DNA of 64,000 nt from Halomicrobium zhouii (GTDB taxonomy: Archaea > Halobacteriota > Halobacteria > Halobacteriales > Haloarculaceae), in the NCBI RefSeq assembly GCF_900114435.1, contig NZ_FOZK01000003.1, positions 124,001-188,000 of the forward strand, read 5' to 3'. Within the stretch, counting starts at the first letter, position 1. Each line of letters starts with the position of its first letter. Positions 32,709-47,041 of the stretch are shown one piece after another. The notes beneath the pieces were generated by a model. That model saw only the letters and a list, made by a program, of their open reading frames with translations. It ran no database searches and was not told the origin of the DNA. The position numbers and the translations under genes were made by a program.

Positions 32709-35144
32709 ATGGCGCTGAATCCGCTCGGACTGGTCCCGCTGACCGTCGTCGTCGCGCTCGCCGCCGCCGTCTTCCTCGTCACCGTCGACGAGTCCTGGGA
32801 CCGGGCGGCGACGCGGTACGCGCGGCGACTGTTCGGGCGCTACGTCCGCGAGTCGTCGGACCGCTCCCGACTCCTGCGAGCGGCGTTCGTCCCGCAGACC
32901 TACCGGGCCTACGCCTCCCGTACCTACCTCTACGTCGGCGTCGCCAGCCTCGGCGGGGCCATCGTCGGCGCGTACCTCTTCGGCGCGATACTGCTGTTCA
33001 TCCCCGCTATCGTCGACCTCCTCATGGGTTTACCGAACGACATGGTGGCCGCCCTGCGGATCCGCGGGTTCGAACTCGTCCTCGCCCCGAACCAGACCCT
33101 GCTGGTCGTGGCATTCGGGGGCGTCTTCGGCGGGATTTCGGCTGCGCTCGGGACGTACGTCTTTCGATGGGAGCGGCTCAAGAGCCGGGCGGCCGTCCGC
33201 CAGCGAAACGTCGAGGAAGGGCTCCCGCGCGCCGTCGCGTTCATGTACGCGCTGTCTCGCGGCGGCGTCGCGTTCCCCGACGCGCTCCGGACCTTCTCCG
33301 AGAACGAGGAGATATACGGCGAGAGCGCACGGGAGACCACCGTCGCCGTCCGGGAGATGGATCTCTTCGGCCGCGACATGATCACCGCTATCCGCCGGAT
33401 GGCCGGCCGGACGCCCAGCGAGGAGTTCAAGACGTTCTCGGAGAACCTCGCGAGCGTCCTCCAGAGCGGCCAGCGACTCTCGGCGTTCCTCCGGAACCAG
33501 TACGAGCGCTACCAGGAGGAAGCAGCGGACCGCCAGGAGGAGATTCTCGAACACCTGGCGACCATCGCCGAGGCGTACGTGACGGTCCTTGTCGCGGGCG
33601 TCCTCTTCCTCATCACGATTCTGCTCGTCTTCGGTCTGACGACGACGGACACACTCGGTTTCATCCAGCTGCTCGGCTACGTGCTGGTTCCGCTGGCGAA
33701 CGTCGGGTTCATGGTCTACCTCTCACAGAAACTGGAGGCGCTGGGCATCGCCGCGAACCACACTACCTCCGTACTGGACTCGACGGAGACTCGCTCTCCC
33801 GACCGGTCGGTCACCCACGACGGCGTTCCGCAGACCGACGGCGGCGTCGCCGCGTCCAGCCGCGAGGGACTGTCACAGCTCGCGGTCTACGACGGCGTCG
33901 CGCGGATCACCAGGATTCTGCGCTCGCCGCTGCAGACGGTGCTCTGGAACCCCTCGCGGATCCTCTACGTGACGGTTCCCATCGCTGTCCTCTCCATCCT
34001 CCTCCGGGCACCGCCGGCGTTCGAGACCAGTGTCGTCAACGTCCGGTTGCTCGACGACGTCCTCGTCCAGGCTGCCCTGCTGGTGCTCGGGAGCTTCGCC
34101 ATCACCCGTACCATCTACGCCTACCGCGTCCGCCGCATCGAGGCCGCGACGCCGGAGTTCCTCGAACGACTCGCGAGCCTCAACGAGGCGGGCATGACAC
34201 TCGTCGAGAGCCTCGAACGGCTCCGGGGGAGTGACGTCGGCGCGCTCTCGCCGGAAGTCGAGCGCATCTGGGCCGACGTCAGGATGGGGTCGAACCTCGA
34301 CGACGCGCTGGTCCGCTTCGGCCGGCGCGTCAGGACCACGTCCATCACTCGCGTCGTCACGCTGGTCACCAACGCGATGCGGGCCAGCGGCTCGCTCGGT
34401 CCGGTGTTGCGCATCGCCGCGACTCAGGCGCGGGCCGACCAGCGGCTCCGACGGCGCCGCCGCCAGCAGATGCTCTCCTATCTCGTCGTCATCTACGTCT
34501 CTTTCCTGGTCTTCCTGATCATCATCGTCGCCGTCCAGGAGGTGCTCGTCCCGGCGCTGCCGTCGCACGTCCCCACCCCCTCGGCCGAGGAGACCAGTCG
34601 ACTGGGCGTCAACGCCGACCAGTTCGCCCGGTTCGGCAGCGTCGACAAGGCCGCCTACACCCTCGCCTTCTTCCACACCGCCCTCGTCCACGCCGTCTTC
34701 TCGGGCTTCATCGGCGGATTGCTCGGCGAGGGGACGCTCCGCGACGGCGCGAAACACGCCGCCGTCCTGCTCGGCGTCGCCTACGTCGCGTTCCTGGTGC
34801 TCTCCTCGCCCGTCGCGTCGATAACGATGGATGGTCCGGCCGCGGGCGCCGAGTCCGTGACCGTCGAGTCGGCGTCGCTGTCCGAGGGTGGCTACGTCGT
34901 CCTCTACCTGGACGACCGCGACGGACCGGTCGTCGGCCAGTCTGCGTACCTCGGGCCTGGTACCCACAGGGATGTCGAAATTCGGGTGGACCGGGAGTTG
35001 CCGGACGGTCACACGCTCGTCGCCGTCGCCTACCAGGACGGCGACGGGGACCGCGCGTTGACGCTCGACGCCGGAACCGACCAGCCGTACCCAGCTCCGG
35101 GACAGAGCGACGTCGTCCGCGTCCCGACCGAAATCGGCGGTTGA
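32709..35144 (+). CDS. PilC-type double T2SF membrane platform with C-terminal DUF7282-like domain
   Basis: The 811-residue polytopic protein holds two T2SF (GspF/PilC) domains, about residues 160-300 (RNVEEGLPRAVAFMYALSRGG...TFSENLASVLQSGQ) and 475-615 (ATPEFLERLASLNEAGMTLVESL...TNAMRASGSLGPVL). Each is flanked by membrane helices. After the last helix, about 100 C-terminal residues (from about 707) form a non-membrane beta-rich domain (SEGGYVVLYLDDRDGPVVGQ, GPGTHRDVEIRVD) like the surface-exposed DUF7282. That places an external module on the assembly platform. It forms a pair with the ATPase gene one base upstream. Confidence 0.9.
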   Translation: MALNPLGLVPLTVVVALAAAVFLVTVDESWDRAATRYARRLFGRYVRESSDRSRLLRAAFVPQTYRAYASRTYLYVGVASLGGAIVGAYLFGAILLFIPAIVDLLMGLPNDMVAALRIRGFELVLAPNQTLLVVAFGGVFGGISAALGTYVFRWERLKSRAAVRQRNVEEGLPRAVAFMYALSRGGVAFPDALRTFSENEEIYGESARETTVAVREMDLFGRDMITAIRRMAGRTPSEEFKTFSENLASVLQSGQRLSAFLRNQYERYQEEAADRQEEILEHLATIAEAYVTVLVAGVLFLITILLVFGLTTTDTLGFIQLLGYVLVPLANVGFMVYLSQKLEALGIAANHTTSVLDSTETRSPDRSVTHDGVPQTDGGVAASSREGLSQLAVYDGVARITRILRSPLQTVLWNPSRILYVTVPIAVLSILLRAPPAFETSVVNVRLLDDVLVQAALLVLGSFAITRTIYAYRVRRIEAATPEFLERLASLNEAGMTLVESLERLRGSDVGALSPEVERIWADVRMGSNLDDALVRFGRRVRTTSITRVVTLVTNAMRASGSLGPVLRIAATQARADQRLRRRRRQQMLSYLVVIYVSFLVFLIIIVAVQEVLVPALPSHVPTPSAEETSRLGVNADQFARFGSVDKAAYTLAFFHTALVHAVFSGFIGGLLGEGTLRDGAKHAAVLLGVAYVAFLVLSSPVASITMDGPAAGAESVTVESASLSEGGYVVLYLDDRDGPVVGQSAYLGPGTHRDVEIRVDRELPDGHTLVAVAYQDGDGDRALTLDAGTDQPYPAPGQSDVVRVPTEIGG

Positions 35145-35206
35145 GCGCCGTCACTGATCGGCCCGGAACGGCCTCCTTATACCGGTGGATCACGAACCAC
35201 TCTCCC

Positions 35207-35953
35207 ATGACAGTCCGTCACGACGACCTCTCGGTCGACTGGCTCGGCTACGCGACCCTGCGGATCGAAGGCGACGACTCGGTCGTCTACGTGGACCCCG
35301 GACGATACGGCGTCCTCACAGGCGAGTGGGAACCCCACGCTGAGGGTATCCGGCATCCACCGGCCCGGGACTACGAGGCGAAGGACGGTGACGTCGTCTG
35401 CGTCACGCACGTCCACCACTACGATCCGGATGGGATACGCCGGGTCGCCAGCGACGACGCGACGGTGGTCCTCTTCGAGGGGATCAACGTCCACGACAGC
35501 GACCGGGACCTGGACCGACCGGCCGACCTCGACTACGACGTCGTCACCGTGAGCATGGAGGACGAACTGCTCGCCGGCGACGTTCCAATCTGGACCGTCC
35601 CGGCCTACAACGACCCCGAGGGCCCGAACGTGAACGCCGACGGCACGCCGGTCCACCCGAAGGGTATCGGCTGTGGCTTCCTCGTCGACGTCGACGGCAC
35701 GCGCGTCTTCTGGCCCGGCGACTCCGACGTCATCCCCGGCCACGAGGAACTCGACGTCTCGCTGTTCGTCCCGACCATTTCGAAGAGCTTCACGATGGAT
35801 CGCCACGACGCCGCCGACCTCGCCGAGGCGATGGACCCCGACCTGGTGCTCCCGATTCACTACAACACGTTCGAGGCGCTGGAGAGCGATTCGGCCGCGT
35901 TCGTCGACGACGTCGCGTCCAGGGGCGTTCCGGTCGTCCTGGACGAACGGTGA
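35207..35953 (+). CDS. MBL-fold (UlaG-like) metallohydrolase
   Basis: This is a 248-residue single-domain beta-lactamase-fold protein. The metal motif is VTHVHHYDPDG (HxHxxD), followed by WTVPAYN and the second-shell GDSDVIPGHEE, with a C-terminal LPIHYNTFE. This is the pattern of UlaG-like lactonases and other small hydrolases; the substrate is unknown. I chose the ATG at 35207: TTATA at 35177-35181 is a good leaderless promoter. In-frame sequence from 35141 overlaps the end of the T2SF gene and is probably not translated. Confidence 0.85.
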   Translation: MTVRHDDLSVDWLGYATLRIEGDDSVVYVDPGRYGVLTGEWEPHAEGIRHPPARDYEAKDGDVVCVTHVHHYDPDGIRRVASDDATVVLFEGINVHDSDRDLDRPADLDYDVVTVSMEDELLAGDVPIWTVPAYNDPEGPNVNADGTPVHPKGIGCGFLVDVDGTRVFWPGDSDVIPGHEELDVSLFVPTISKSFTMDRHDAADLAEAMDPDLVLPIHYNTFEALESDSAAFVDDVASRGVPVVLDER

Positions 35954-36002
35954 AAGTGAGTGGCCGGTGAAAACGGCCGAGCGCTAGAAACGGAACCGCC
36001 GA

Positions 36003-37109
36003 TCAGAGCACGCCCATCTCGTCCAGTCGCTCCGGGAGGTAGGTGTCCGTCACGAAGTCCAGTCCGCGAGCGGCCAGTGACTGCTGCTCTGCCTTCTTTC
36101 CGATGTCGAGTTGCAGTTCGATCTGTTCCTCCCAGAACTCCGTCTGGAAGCGCGGGTCCTCGAGTTCGGACTCCAGGGCGTTGACGTCGGAGTCCGACAG
36201 CGGGTCCGTCGGCAGGTCGTACTCGACGATGTCCTCCGGGCGGATGCCGATGTACTGGGCGTCCGGCGTCGCGAGGTACTCCGAGAGGTGGGCGGACTTG
36301 ATGGAACCGTAGGCGACGGAGCCGTAGATGCGGTAGGACCACGGGTCACCGTCGGCGAAGACCACGACGGGGAGGTCGAGTTCGTCGCGCATTCGCTTGA
36401 TGAGCCGCCGGGTCGCTCGCGCTGGCTGGCCGCCGAGGTGGACGACGATGGAGTTGTAGTCGTCGTCGAAACCGTTCTCGACGAGCCGGTCGCGCATACC
36501 ACCGGTCTCCACGGCGAGGACGAAGTCCGCGTCGTTGTCGAGGAATTCGATGGTGTCCGGGTTGTTCGGGATCTGGTAGCCGCCCTGGCCGACGTCGTCC
36601 TGGCAGTGGATCTCGCGGTCGCCGCGACGGGTCTGTTCTCGCAGCAGCAGCGGGCCCATCACCTTCGCGCCGGACTCCTCGGGGCGCATGTGGAAGTCCT
36701 CGCGCTTGACCTCGGAGACGATCTCCAGGTCCTCGATGAGGTTGTTCGACTCGTCCTGGCTGTTGAACTGGGCCTCGTCGAGGTCCCATGACTCGGAGAG
36801 GTAGTACAGCTCACGCAGGGTAGACGAGCGGTCCTGCTCGAGCTGGTCGGCCAGGAAGTCGATGGTGTAGGTCGCCTTCAGGAGTTTCTGGGCGCCGGAG
36901 ACGGTCTTGGCGCTCCGCGTACTGGAGCGGTCACCGTACACCCAGACCTTCTCTTCTTCGTCGTACTCGATGTTCGTCTTCGTCCGGGTCGGAATCCGCA
37001 TCCGGGGGACGTCGCCCTCGGCGAACTGGTCGTAGAAGTCCGCCGCGAGGTCCAGTAGCTGTTCGCGCGCTTCCGCTTCGTTGAGGTTGGAATCTGATTC
37101 TGTGCTCAT
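36003..37109 (-). CDS. top6A: DNA topoisomerase VI subunit A
   Basis: Subunit A (368 residues) makes the double-strand break. The catalytic tyrosine is in [13 protein letters not shown] (second Tyr, about residue 108), in a CAP-like winged helix. The Toprim metal site includes VETGGM and [17 protein letters not shown]. Spo11 is the eukaryotic relative. The start lies 2 bases after the subunit B stop, so top6B-top6A is one operon. It should relax or decatenate DNA and completes a locus with gyrase. Confidence 0.96.
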   Translation of the reverse strand: MSTESDSNLNEAEAREQLLDLAADFYDQFAEGDVPRMRIPTRTKTNIEYDEEEKVWVYGDRSSTRSAKTVSGAQKLLKATYTIDFLADQLEQDRSSTLRELYYLSESWDLDEAQFNSQDESNNLIEDLEIVSEVKREDFHMRPEESGAKVMGPLLLREQTRRGDREIHCQDDVGQGGYQIPNNPDTIEFLDNDADFVLAVETGGMRDRLVENGFDDDYNSIVVHLGGQPARATRRLIKRMRDELDLPVVVFADGDPWSYRIYGSVAYGSIKSAHLSEYLATPDAQYIGIRPEDIVEYDLPTDPLSDSDVNALESELEDPRFQTEFWEEQIELQLDIGKKAEQQSLAARGLDFVTDTYLPERLDEMGVL

Positions 37110-37111
37110 CG

Positions 37112-39535
37112 TTATGCGTTGACCGTCAGCAGCTCGTCCTCGACGCCCTCGACCGAGATGTCGAACTCGGCGTCACCGTCGACGCTGTACTCCAGCGTGG
37201 CTTCCTCGCCGGAACTCACCGTCTCCGACCACTTGACGAACCACTCGCCGTCCATCTCGACCACCTGGGCGCCGTTCGTATCCTGGGGCTCGACGCTGAC
37301 GATGTCGGTCACGTCGACGTCGGCGTTCGTGTCGGAGTTGTTCTCGACGACGACCTTCACCGTGCCGTCCTCGACTTCCCGCTCGACGAGGACGTTGTTC
37401 ATGATGCGGGCGATGGAGTCGTCGATGACCAGTTCGTCCCGGCCCGTCACCTCGGTGAGCTTCTCGGCCATCTCGGGGAGGATGGTGGCGAGCTTGTTCT
37501 GCTTCTCGCGGCGTTGCTGCATCGAGCGGCGCTTGTTCAGGTACGATTTCAGGTCGCGGGCCGCTTCCCGGATGGCGAGTTCGATCTCCGATTCCATCTC
37601 GGGGACGTTCGCGACGGCGTCCTTGGACTCGCTCGTGAACGGCACGTTCGTCGAGGCGACGTGGACCATGATGACGACCGGGCCGTTCGGGATGCCGGAG
37701 CCGCCGGGCTGGTCGAGGCCGTAGTTGCGCCAGTTGATCGACTTGACGACGTCCGTCGTCGCACAGGCGCCGCGCTGGTAGACGAGGGGGACGCGGTTGG
37801 CGAAGCGCATCACCGTCGCCTTGTTCTCGGCCTCGACGTCGCCGCCGTAGGCGAGGCCGGCCTCGACGATGAACGGGTCGCCGCCGTGGACCGAGGCGTC
37901 CCGGGTCGAGGCGGCGTAGAAGTCCGCGTCGAACTCCTTTTTGAGCCCTGCCTCGACCAGTTCGTCGGTGATGGGCGCGAGGCAGTCCGTCGGCGGTGCG
38001 ATGATGTCGGTCTCCCGCATCGCCTCCAGCAGTTCGCTCGCGGTGTCGCGGTCGCCGGCTATCTCCGAGACGTCGGGCGCGTCGTCGGGCACCGTCCGAC
38101 CGATGGCCCAGAGCCGTTCGAGGACGTTCTCCCTGGCCGTCTCACCGAAGGTGACGTCGTCGTACTCCTCGGTGTCCTCGGCGGACTTCCGGACGAACTC
38201 GGCCAGTTCGTCGTAGGTGAACCGGTCGCGGTGGCCGTCCTCGCGGACGAGTTTGGCGGCGATGCGGTCGGCGAGGCCCTTGATGCCGGCGTCGTCCTTG
38301 CGGCTCGTGGTGGCCTCGTCGATCATCTGGTAGAGGTCCCTCGCGCGGTACTCCTGGGGCGCGTCTTCGTCCTCGCCCTCTGCGGTACCAGTGACGAGCC
38401 CCCAGACGGCGTCCACGGCGTTCTCGCGCACCGTCGAGCCGAAGGTGACGTCGTGGTCGTCCTCGACGCCGTCGGCGACGTTGTCGACGATTTCGACGAC
38501 GTCCTGGTGGGAGACGCGCTCCCTGCCACTCACGACGTCGGCGACGTTCGTGGCGAACTGCGAGGTGGCGTCGGCTCCCTTGTTCGAGACGGCCTGTTCG
38601 AGGAACGCCTTGTAATCTCGCTTCTTCTTCTCCTCGGGGGGCTGCCAGGCGAGTTCGCGGCCGTAGTGACGGTCTTTGAGGCTGTCGATGACGTCATCGG
38701 CGGTCTTCTGCCCGACGCGTGTGAACTCTCCCTGCATGAAGCCGGAGACGGAGTACGAATCCGTGGCGTCGAGCATCTTGATCAGCGTCCCGAGTTCGAC
38801 GCCGTGTGGATGGGGTCGGATCTCCTCGGTCTCGGCGGGGAGCTGGTCGGTCGCCCGCTCGTACTTGAAGTGGTCGTTGGGCTCGCGGAGTTCGATGCGG
38901 GCGTGGGGGTTGACGACGGCGGTGTGCTTGATGTAATCGTGGAGCTGCTGGCGGGCCCGCATGTTGGCCTCCATCTCCATCTCGATGCGGGTCCCGTGTG
39001 GTCGCTCCCACGTCGTCGTCTCCTCGACGTCGATCTCCGGTTCGTTCTGGTCCGTGTCGATGATGAGCTCGAAGTACTCCGCCTCGTCACCACCCTGCGT
39101 CCGGCTGGTGATCTCGGCGGGTTTCCCGCTGGTGAGCTGGGAGTACAGCACCGCGGCGGAGATACCGATACCCTGCTGGCCGCGGTTCTGCTCGCGCTTG
39201 TGGAACCGGGAGCCGTAGAGCAGTTTCCCGAAGATTTTGGGAATCTGCTCTTTGGTGATCCCCGGTCCGTTGTCCTCGACTATCAGGCGGTAGTAGTCGC
39301 CCTGCTCCTGGATTTCGACGTAGATGTCCGGCGGAATGCCGGCCTCCTCGCAGGCGTCGAGCGCGTTGTCCACGGCCTCCTTGACGGCAGTGACGAGTCC
39401 CCGGGCTCCCGAGTCGAACCCGAGCATGTGCTTGTTCTTCTCGAAGAACTCGGCGATGGAGATGGCGCGCTGGCTCTCTGCCAGTTCCTCCGCGATCCCC
39501 TCCTCTTCCCCGAGTTCCGACTGTAGCGAGGTCAT
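37112..39535 (-). CDS. top6B: DNA topoisomerase VI subunit B with a duplicated insertion
   Basis: This 807-residue GHKL ATPase subunit has [15 protein letters not shown] (about 53-67), EDNGPGI (87-93) and [16 protein letters not shown] (119-134). The transducer region follows, then a C-terminal immunoglobulin-like domain (about 705-807). Crystallised archaeal B subunits are about 530 residues; the excess is this C-terminal domain plus a long insertion around 330-490 near the H2TH region. The insertion contains two related segments, residues 338-381 and 436-479. TTTTAAT on this strand (39562-39568) gives a leaderless start at 39535. Confidence 0.95.
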   Translation of the reverse strand: MTSLQSELGEEEGIAEELAESQRAISIAEFFEKNKHMLGFDSGARGLVTAVKEAVDNALDACEEAGIPPDIYVEIQEQGDYYRLIVEDNGPGITKEQIPKIFGKLLYGSRFHKREQNRGQQGIGISAAVLYSQLTSGKPAEITSRTQGGDEAEYFELIIDTDQNEPEIDVEETTTWERPHGTRIEMEMEANMRARQQLHDYIKHTAVVNPHARIELREPNDHFKYERATDQLPAETEEIRPHPHGVELGTLIKMLDATDSYSVSGFMQGEFTRVGQKTADDVIDSLKDRHYGRELAWQPPEEKKKRDYKAFLEQAVSNKGADATSQFATNVADVVSGRERVSHQDVVEIVDNVADGVEDDHDVTFGSTVRENAVDAVWGLVTGTAEGEDEDAPQEYRARDLYQMIDEATTSRKDDAGIKGLADRIAAKLVREDGHRDRFTYDELAEFVRKSAEDTEEYDDVTFGETARENVLERLWAIGRTVPDDAPDVSEIAGDRDTASELLEAMRETDIIAPPTDCLAPITDELVEAGLKKEFDADFYAASTRDASVHGGDPFIVEAGLAYGGDVEAENKATVMRFANRVPLVYQRGACATTDVVKSINWRNYGLDQPGGSGIPNGPVVIMVHVASTNVPFTSESKDAVANVPEMESEIELAIREAARDLKSYLNKRRSMQQRREKQNKLATILPEMAEKLTEVTGRDELVIDDSIARIMNNVLVEREVEDGTVKVVVENNSDTNADVDVTDIVSVEPQDTNGAQVVEMDGEWFVKWSETVSSGEEATLEYSVDGDAEFDISVEGVEDELLTVNA

Positions 39536-39561
39536 TCGTGGCCGCCTCTACCAGTTGCGGG

Positions 39562-39568
39562 ATTAAAA
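39562..39568 (-). promoter_or_regulatory. TATA-like box of top6BA
   Basis: TTTTAAT on the minus strand lies 27-33 bases before the ATG at 39535, the expected leaderless spacing. It faces the gyrBA promoter 180 bases away. Confidence 0.55.
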
Positions 39569-39609
39569 GGTGTTCGGCACCGCGGTGAAAGTGATCCTCG
39601 CGCGTTTAG

Positions 39610-44234
<4,625 letters not shown>

Positions 44235-44245
44235 TCCGGAGATAC

Positions 44246-44251
44246 TTTTTT
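44246..44251 (+). terminator. T-run terminator after gyrA
   Basis: Six consecutive T residues lie 12 bases after the gyrA stop, the simple form of archaeal transcription terminator. There is no obvious hairpin. Confidence 0.45.
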
Positions 44252-44282
44252 GCGGGCAGGGGCTGAAACCTGGGATTAGACT

Positions 44283-44624
44283 ATGGGAAGCGTCCACTAC
44301 GCGCCCGCTCGGAGTCCGTTCGCCGCGTACGGCGTTCTGGTTGCTCGGGTCGGCTTCGCGATCGTGTTGATGGCATTTCTGTCGTGGACGCTCCCGCCGA
44401 CTGCGCGACACAGTTGCCCGGCGTACGTCACGTGCGACTTCTCCGGCACGTACTGGGGCGTCGACATGATAGACAGTGCTCTCGTCGGCGCCGTTCCGGC
44501 GTTCTTCGTCTCCCGGATCACGTCCCCCATCGTGTTCGTCCCGGTGATCGTGGCCGGCGTCGTCGCGCTCGCGCTCGAATATCGCAGGGGTCGGTTCGAT
44601 TCCGTACTGGAGCGAGGGGGCTGA
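44283..44624 (+). CDS. Membrane protein, first of a tandem paralogous pair
   Basis: This is a 113-residue protein with an N-terminal helix (VLVARVGFAIVLMAFLSWTLP), a short loop with two cysteines (HSCPAYVTCDFSG) and a C-terminal helix preceded by FFVSRITSPIVFVPVIVAGVVALALEYRRGRF. The C-terminal 30 residues are nearly identical to those of the gene that follows, so the pair arose by duplication. The second start is 2 bases after this stop. No family is known to me; the cysteines, absent in the paralogue, could form a disulfide outside the membrane. Confidence 0.75.
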   Translation: MGSVHYAPARSPFAAYGVLVARVGFAIVLMAFLSWTLPPTARHSCPAYVTCDFSGTYWGVDMIDSALVGAVPAFFVSRITSPIVFVPVIVAGVVALALEYRRGRFDSVLERGG

Positions 44625-44626
44625 CG

Positions 44627-44968
44627 ATGTCCCGTAAACGATACGAACATCGCGTGGACCGCCGCCCGGTAGCGCAGCCACCGCTCGCCGCGTATCGGAG
44701 CCTGCTCGTCCGTATCGCCGGCGCGGTGCTGGTCGGTGGCCTCTTGACCTGGCTCGTCCCGAAATCCCCGTGGTTTTACCGACTACCGATGGACCCTCCT
44801 GTGTCGAGTGAGGAGGTCTGGGGCGTCGAGGTGGTTCAGCCCATCTTCGTTTTCCTCTTCGACTTCTTCGTCTCCCGGGTGACGTCGCCCTTCGTCCTCG
44901 GTCCGGTCGTCGTCGCCGGCGTACTCGCGCTGGCGTTCGAGTATCGCCGGCGCCGGTCGGCGAGATAG
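44627..44968 (+). CDS. Membrane protein, second of a tandem paralogous pair
   Basis: This 113-residue paralogue of the previous gene has a basic N-terminus (SRKRYEHRVDRRP), helix 1 SLLVRIAGAVLVGGLLTWLVP, and the shared tail FFVSRVTSPFVLGPVVVAGVLALAFEYRRRR. It lacks the two loop cysteines and instead has SPWFYRLPMDPPVSSEEVWGVEV. Both proteins are the same length, which argues for a recent duplication followed by divergence of the outer loop. Function is unknown. Confidence 0.75.
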   Translation: MSRKRYEHRVDRRPVAQPPLAAYRSLLVRIAGAVLVGGLLTWLVPKSPWFYRLPMDPPVSSEEVWGVEVVQPIFVFLFDFFVSRVTSPFVLGPVVVAGVLALAFEYRRRRSAR

Positions 44969-44994
44969 TCTAGACACCGTGTTCCGGGCGACAC

Positions 44995-45906
44995 TCAGAG
45001 AATTCGCTTGCCGAACGCGCTCGCGACGAGTTCACACCCCAGTTCGGCGGTCTGGTTGTGCTGGTCGAGGATGGGGTTCACCTCGACGAGTTCGAACGAC
45101 CGCAACTGGTCGCCGACGTCCGCCACGTACTCCATCGCGACGTGGGCCTCCCGGTAGGAGACGCCGCCGCGGACCGGCGTGCCGACGCCGGGGGCCTCCG
45201 TCGGATCGAGCCAGTCCATATCGAGGCTGACGTGGACGCCGTCGGTGCCCTCCGTCGCGACGGAGAGCGCGTCGTCGACGACGTCGGTGACGCCCCGGTC
45301 GTCGACGTCGCTCATCGTGTAGGCGGTGACGTCGGACTCCCGGATCAGTCGCTTCTCCTCGTCGTCGAGGTCACGGAGTCCAACGAGGGCGACGTTCGCC
45401 GGGTCGATCTCGGGCGTCACGGCCCAGGGCTCGTCTTCGAAGGGGCCGATGCCGAGGATCGCGGCCAGGGACATCCCGTGGACGTTGCCACTCGGCGTCG
45501 TCTGGGGCGTGTTGAAGTCGCCGTGGGCGTCGAACCAGAGGATACCGAGGTCGTCGGCGTCGGCCGCGCCCGCAACCGACCCGATGGCGATGGAGTGGTC
45601 GCCGCCGAGGACGAGCGGCAGCTGACCGTCGGAGACGGCATCGCTCACCGCGTCAGCGACCCGGTCGGTGACGGTCTCGGTTTCAGCGAGATACTTGGCC
45701 TGGCCGTCCGTCGGCTGGGCGGCGTCGGGGTCCCGTTCCTCCGGTCGCGGTACCGCGACGTCGCCGTCGTCGATGCAGGTCAGCCCGGTCGCCTCCAGCT
45801 GGTCGGCCAGCCCGGCGTACCGGATGGCCGACGGCCCCATGTCGACGCCGCGCCGGTCGGCTCCGAGGTCCATCGGCACCCCGACGATACGGACGGTTCT
45901 CGTCAT
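44995..45906 (-). CDS. rocF: Arginase (ureohydrolase family)
   Basis: The 303-residue enzyme hydrolyses arginine to ornithine and urea using two Mn2+. Ligand motifs are [13 protein letters not shown] (His), [12 protein letters not shown] (Asp-His-Asp) and [22 protein letters not shown] (Asp-Asp). Arginase rather than agmatinase is favoured by the N-terminal [14 protein letters not shown] and by the C-terminal [18 protein letters not shown], but agmatinase activity cannot be excluded from sequence alone. It stands alone between a membrane pair and an epimerase. Confidence 0.88.
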   Translation of the reverse strand: MTRTVRIVGVPMDLGADRRGVDMGPSAIRYAGLADQLEATGLTCIDDGDVAVPRPEERDPDAAQPTDGQAKYLAETETVTDRVADAVSDAVSDGQLPLVLGGDHSIAIGSVAGAADADDLGILWFDAHGDFNTPQTTPSGNVHGMSLAAILGIGPFEDEPWAVTPEIDPANVALVGLRDLDDEEKRLIRESDVTAYTMSDVDDRGVTDVVDDALSVATEGTDGVHVSLDMDWLDPTEAPGVGTPVRGGVSYREAHVAMEYVADVGDQLRSFELVEVNPILDQHNQTAELGCELVASAFGKRIL

Positions 45907-45990
45907 CGACAGGAGGTCAGTCGCGCACGGGCTAAAAAGCGCCGCTGGCGTAGCGGGAGCTGCTCCGGTAACTGCCGCGGTTCGGAGTCG

Positions 45991-46908
45991 CTACTTGTAC
46001 TGTGCGCAGACCCGCCGGATGCCCTCTTCGAAGGACATCTGGGGCTCCCAGCCGGTTGCCTCGCGCATCTTCTCGGCGTCTGCGCAGGTGTCGTGGACGT
46101 AGACGTCGTCGGGGATCGGATTCTCGACGTACTCCGGTTCGACGTCGGTGCCGAGTTCGGCGTTGATCATCTCCACGACTTCGTTGAAGTCGTAGGCGTC
46201 GCCGGTGCCGAGGTTGTAGATGCCGTCGAGTTCGTGCTCGGCGGCCTGTTCCAGCCCGCGGACGATGTCGTCGACGTGGGTGAAGTCGCGGGTCTGGTTC
46301 CCGTCGCCGTAGAGGACGGGGGCCTCGCCGCTGGCGACGTCGTCAGCGAACTGGGCGATGACGTTCGCGTACTCGCCCTTGTGTTCCTCCGCACCGCCGT
46401 AGCCCTGGTAGACCGAGAAGAAGCGCATGCCTGCCAGCGAGAGGTCGTAGTGGTTGTGGAAGTACTCGGCGTACGTCTCGCGGGCCATCTTGGACGCCTC
46501 GTACCCGGTGTTGACCGTCACGTCCATCGACTCGGGGGAAGGGTCCGTTCGACTGCCGTAGATGGAGGAGGTCGAGGCGTAGACGACGGTGTCACAGCCG
46601 TCCTGGCGGGCCTGGTGGACGGTGTTGACGAACCCCTCGACGTTCACCCGGGCGCCCTTCGTCGGGTTCTCCTCGTGCATGGCGTACGAGGACAGCGCCG
46701 CGAGGTGGAACACCACGTCGACGTCCGTCGGCAGGTCGTCGTCCGTAACGCTCGCGTCGACGAACTCGACGGCGTCGTCGAGGTTCTCCGGGGTGCCCAG
46801 ATACTGGTCGTCGAGTGCGATCACGTCGTTGTCAGCAGCCAGGTGGTTCGCGAGATTCGATCCGATGAAACCGGCGCCGCCGGTGACGAGCACGCGTTGG
46901 CCGTTCAT
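45991..46908 (-). CDS. NAD-dependent sugar epimerase/dehydratase (GalE-like)
   Basis: The 305-residue extended short-chain dehydrogenase has NAD-binding VLVTGGAGFIGSNLANHL, catalytic Ser/Thr in YASTSSIYGS, and the YxxxK in NTGYEASKMARETY. The layout is that of UDP-glucose 4-epimerase and dTDP-glucose dehydratase-like enzymes acting on nucleotide sugars, likely for surface glycans, which fits the AglB gene elsewhere in the window. I chose the ATG at 46908 because a full Shine-Dalgarno site precedes it; a start at 47004 adds 32 unlikely residues. Confidence 0.86.
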   Translation of the reverse strand: MNGQRVLVTGGAGFIGSNLANHLAADNDVIALDDQYLGTPENLDDAVEFVDASVTDDDLPTDVDVVFHLAALSSYAMHEENPTKGARVNVEGFVNTVHQARQDGCDTVVYASTSSIYGSRTDPSPESMDVTVNTGYEASKMARETYAEYFHNHYDLSLAGMRFFSVYQGYGGAEEHKGEYANVIAQFADDVASGEAPVLYGDGNQTRDFTHVDDIVRGLEQAAEHELDGIYNLGTGDAYDFNEVVEMINAELGTDVEPEYVENPIPDDVYVHDTCADAEKMREATGWEPQMSFEEGIRRVCAQYK

Positions 46909-46915
46909 GTACCAA

Positions 46916-46923
46916 TCACCTCC
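46916..46923 (-). promoter_or_regulatory. Strong Shine-Dalgarno site of the epimerase gene
   Basis: GGAGGTGA reads on the minus strand 7 bases before the ATG at 46908, and GGAGGTGAT is fully complementary to the conserved 3' tail of 16S rRNA. Most genes here are leaderless, so this one must have a leader. Confidence 0.7.
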
Positions 46924-47041
46924 ACCGACTGACAAAGGAGTATCGCTTTGGCCGATTCGAGGGCCAGCGCGCCATCCTGTCGAGGAGGCCCCCGCCCGGT
47001 CCACCGTCGGGTTTAAGGAACGGTGTACCGAACCTTCCGTT

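Noticed and set aside
37514-39526. 670-residue open frame opposite top6B
   Set aside because: It is the antisense shadow of a fully recognised topoisomerase gene. High GC leaves antisense frames open, and its Val/Asp/Arg-rich composition has no domain.
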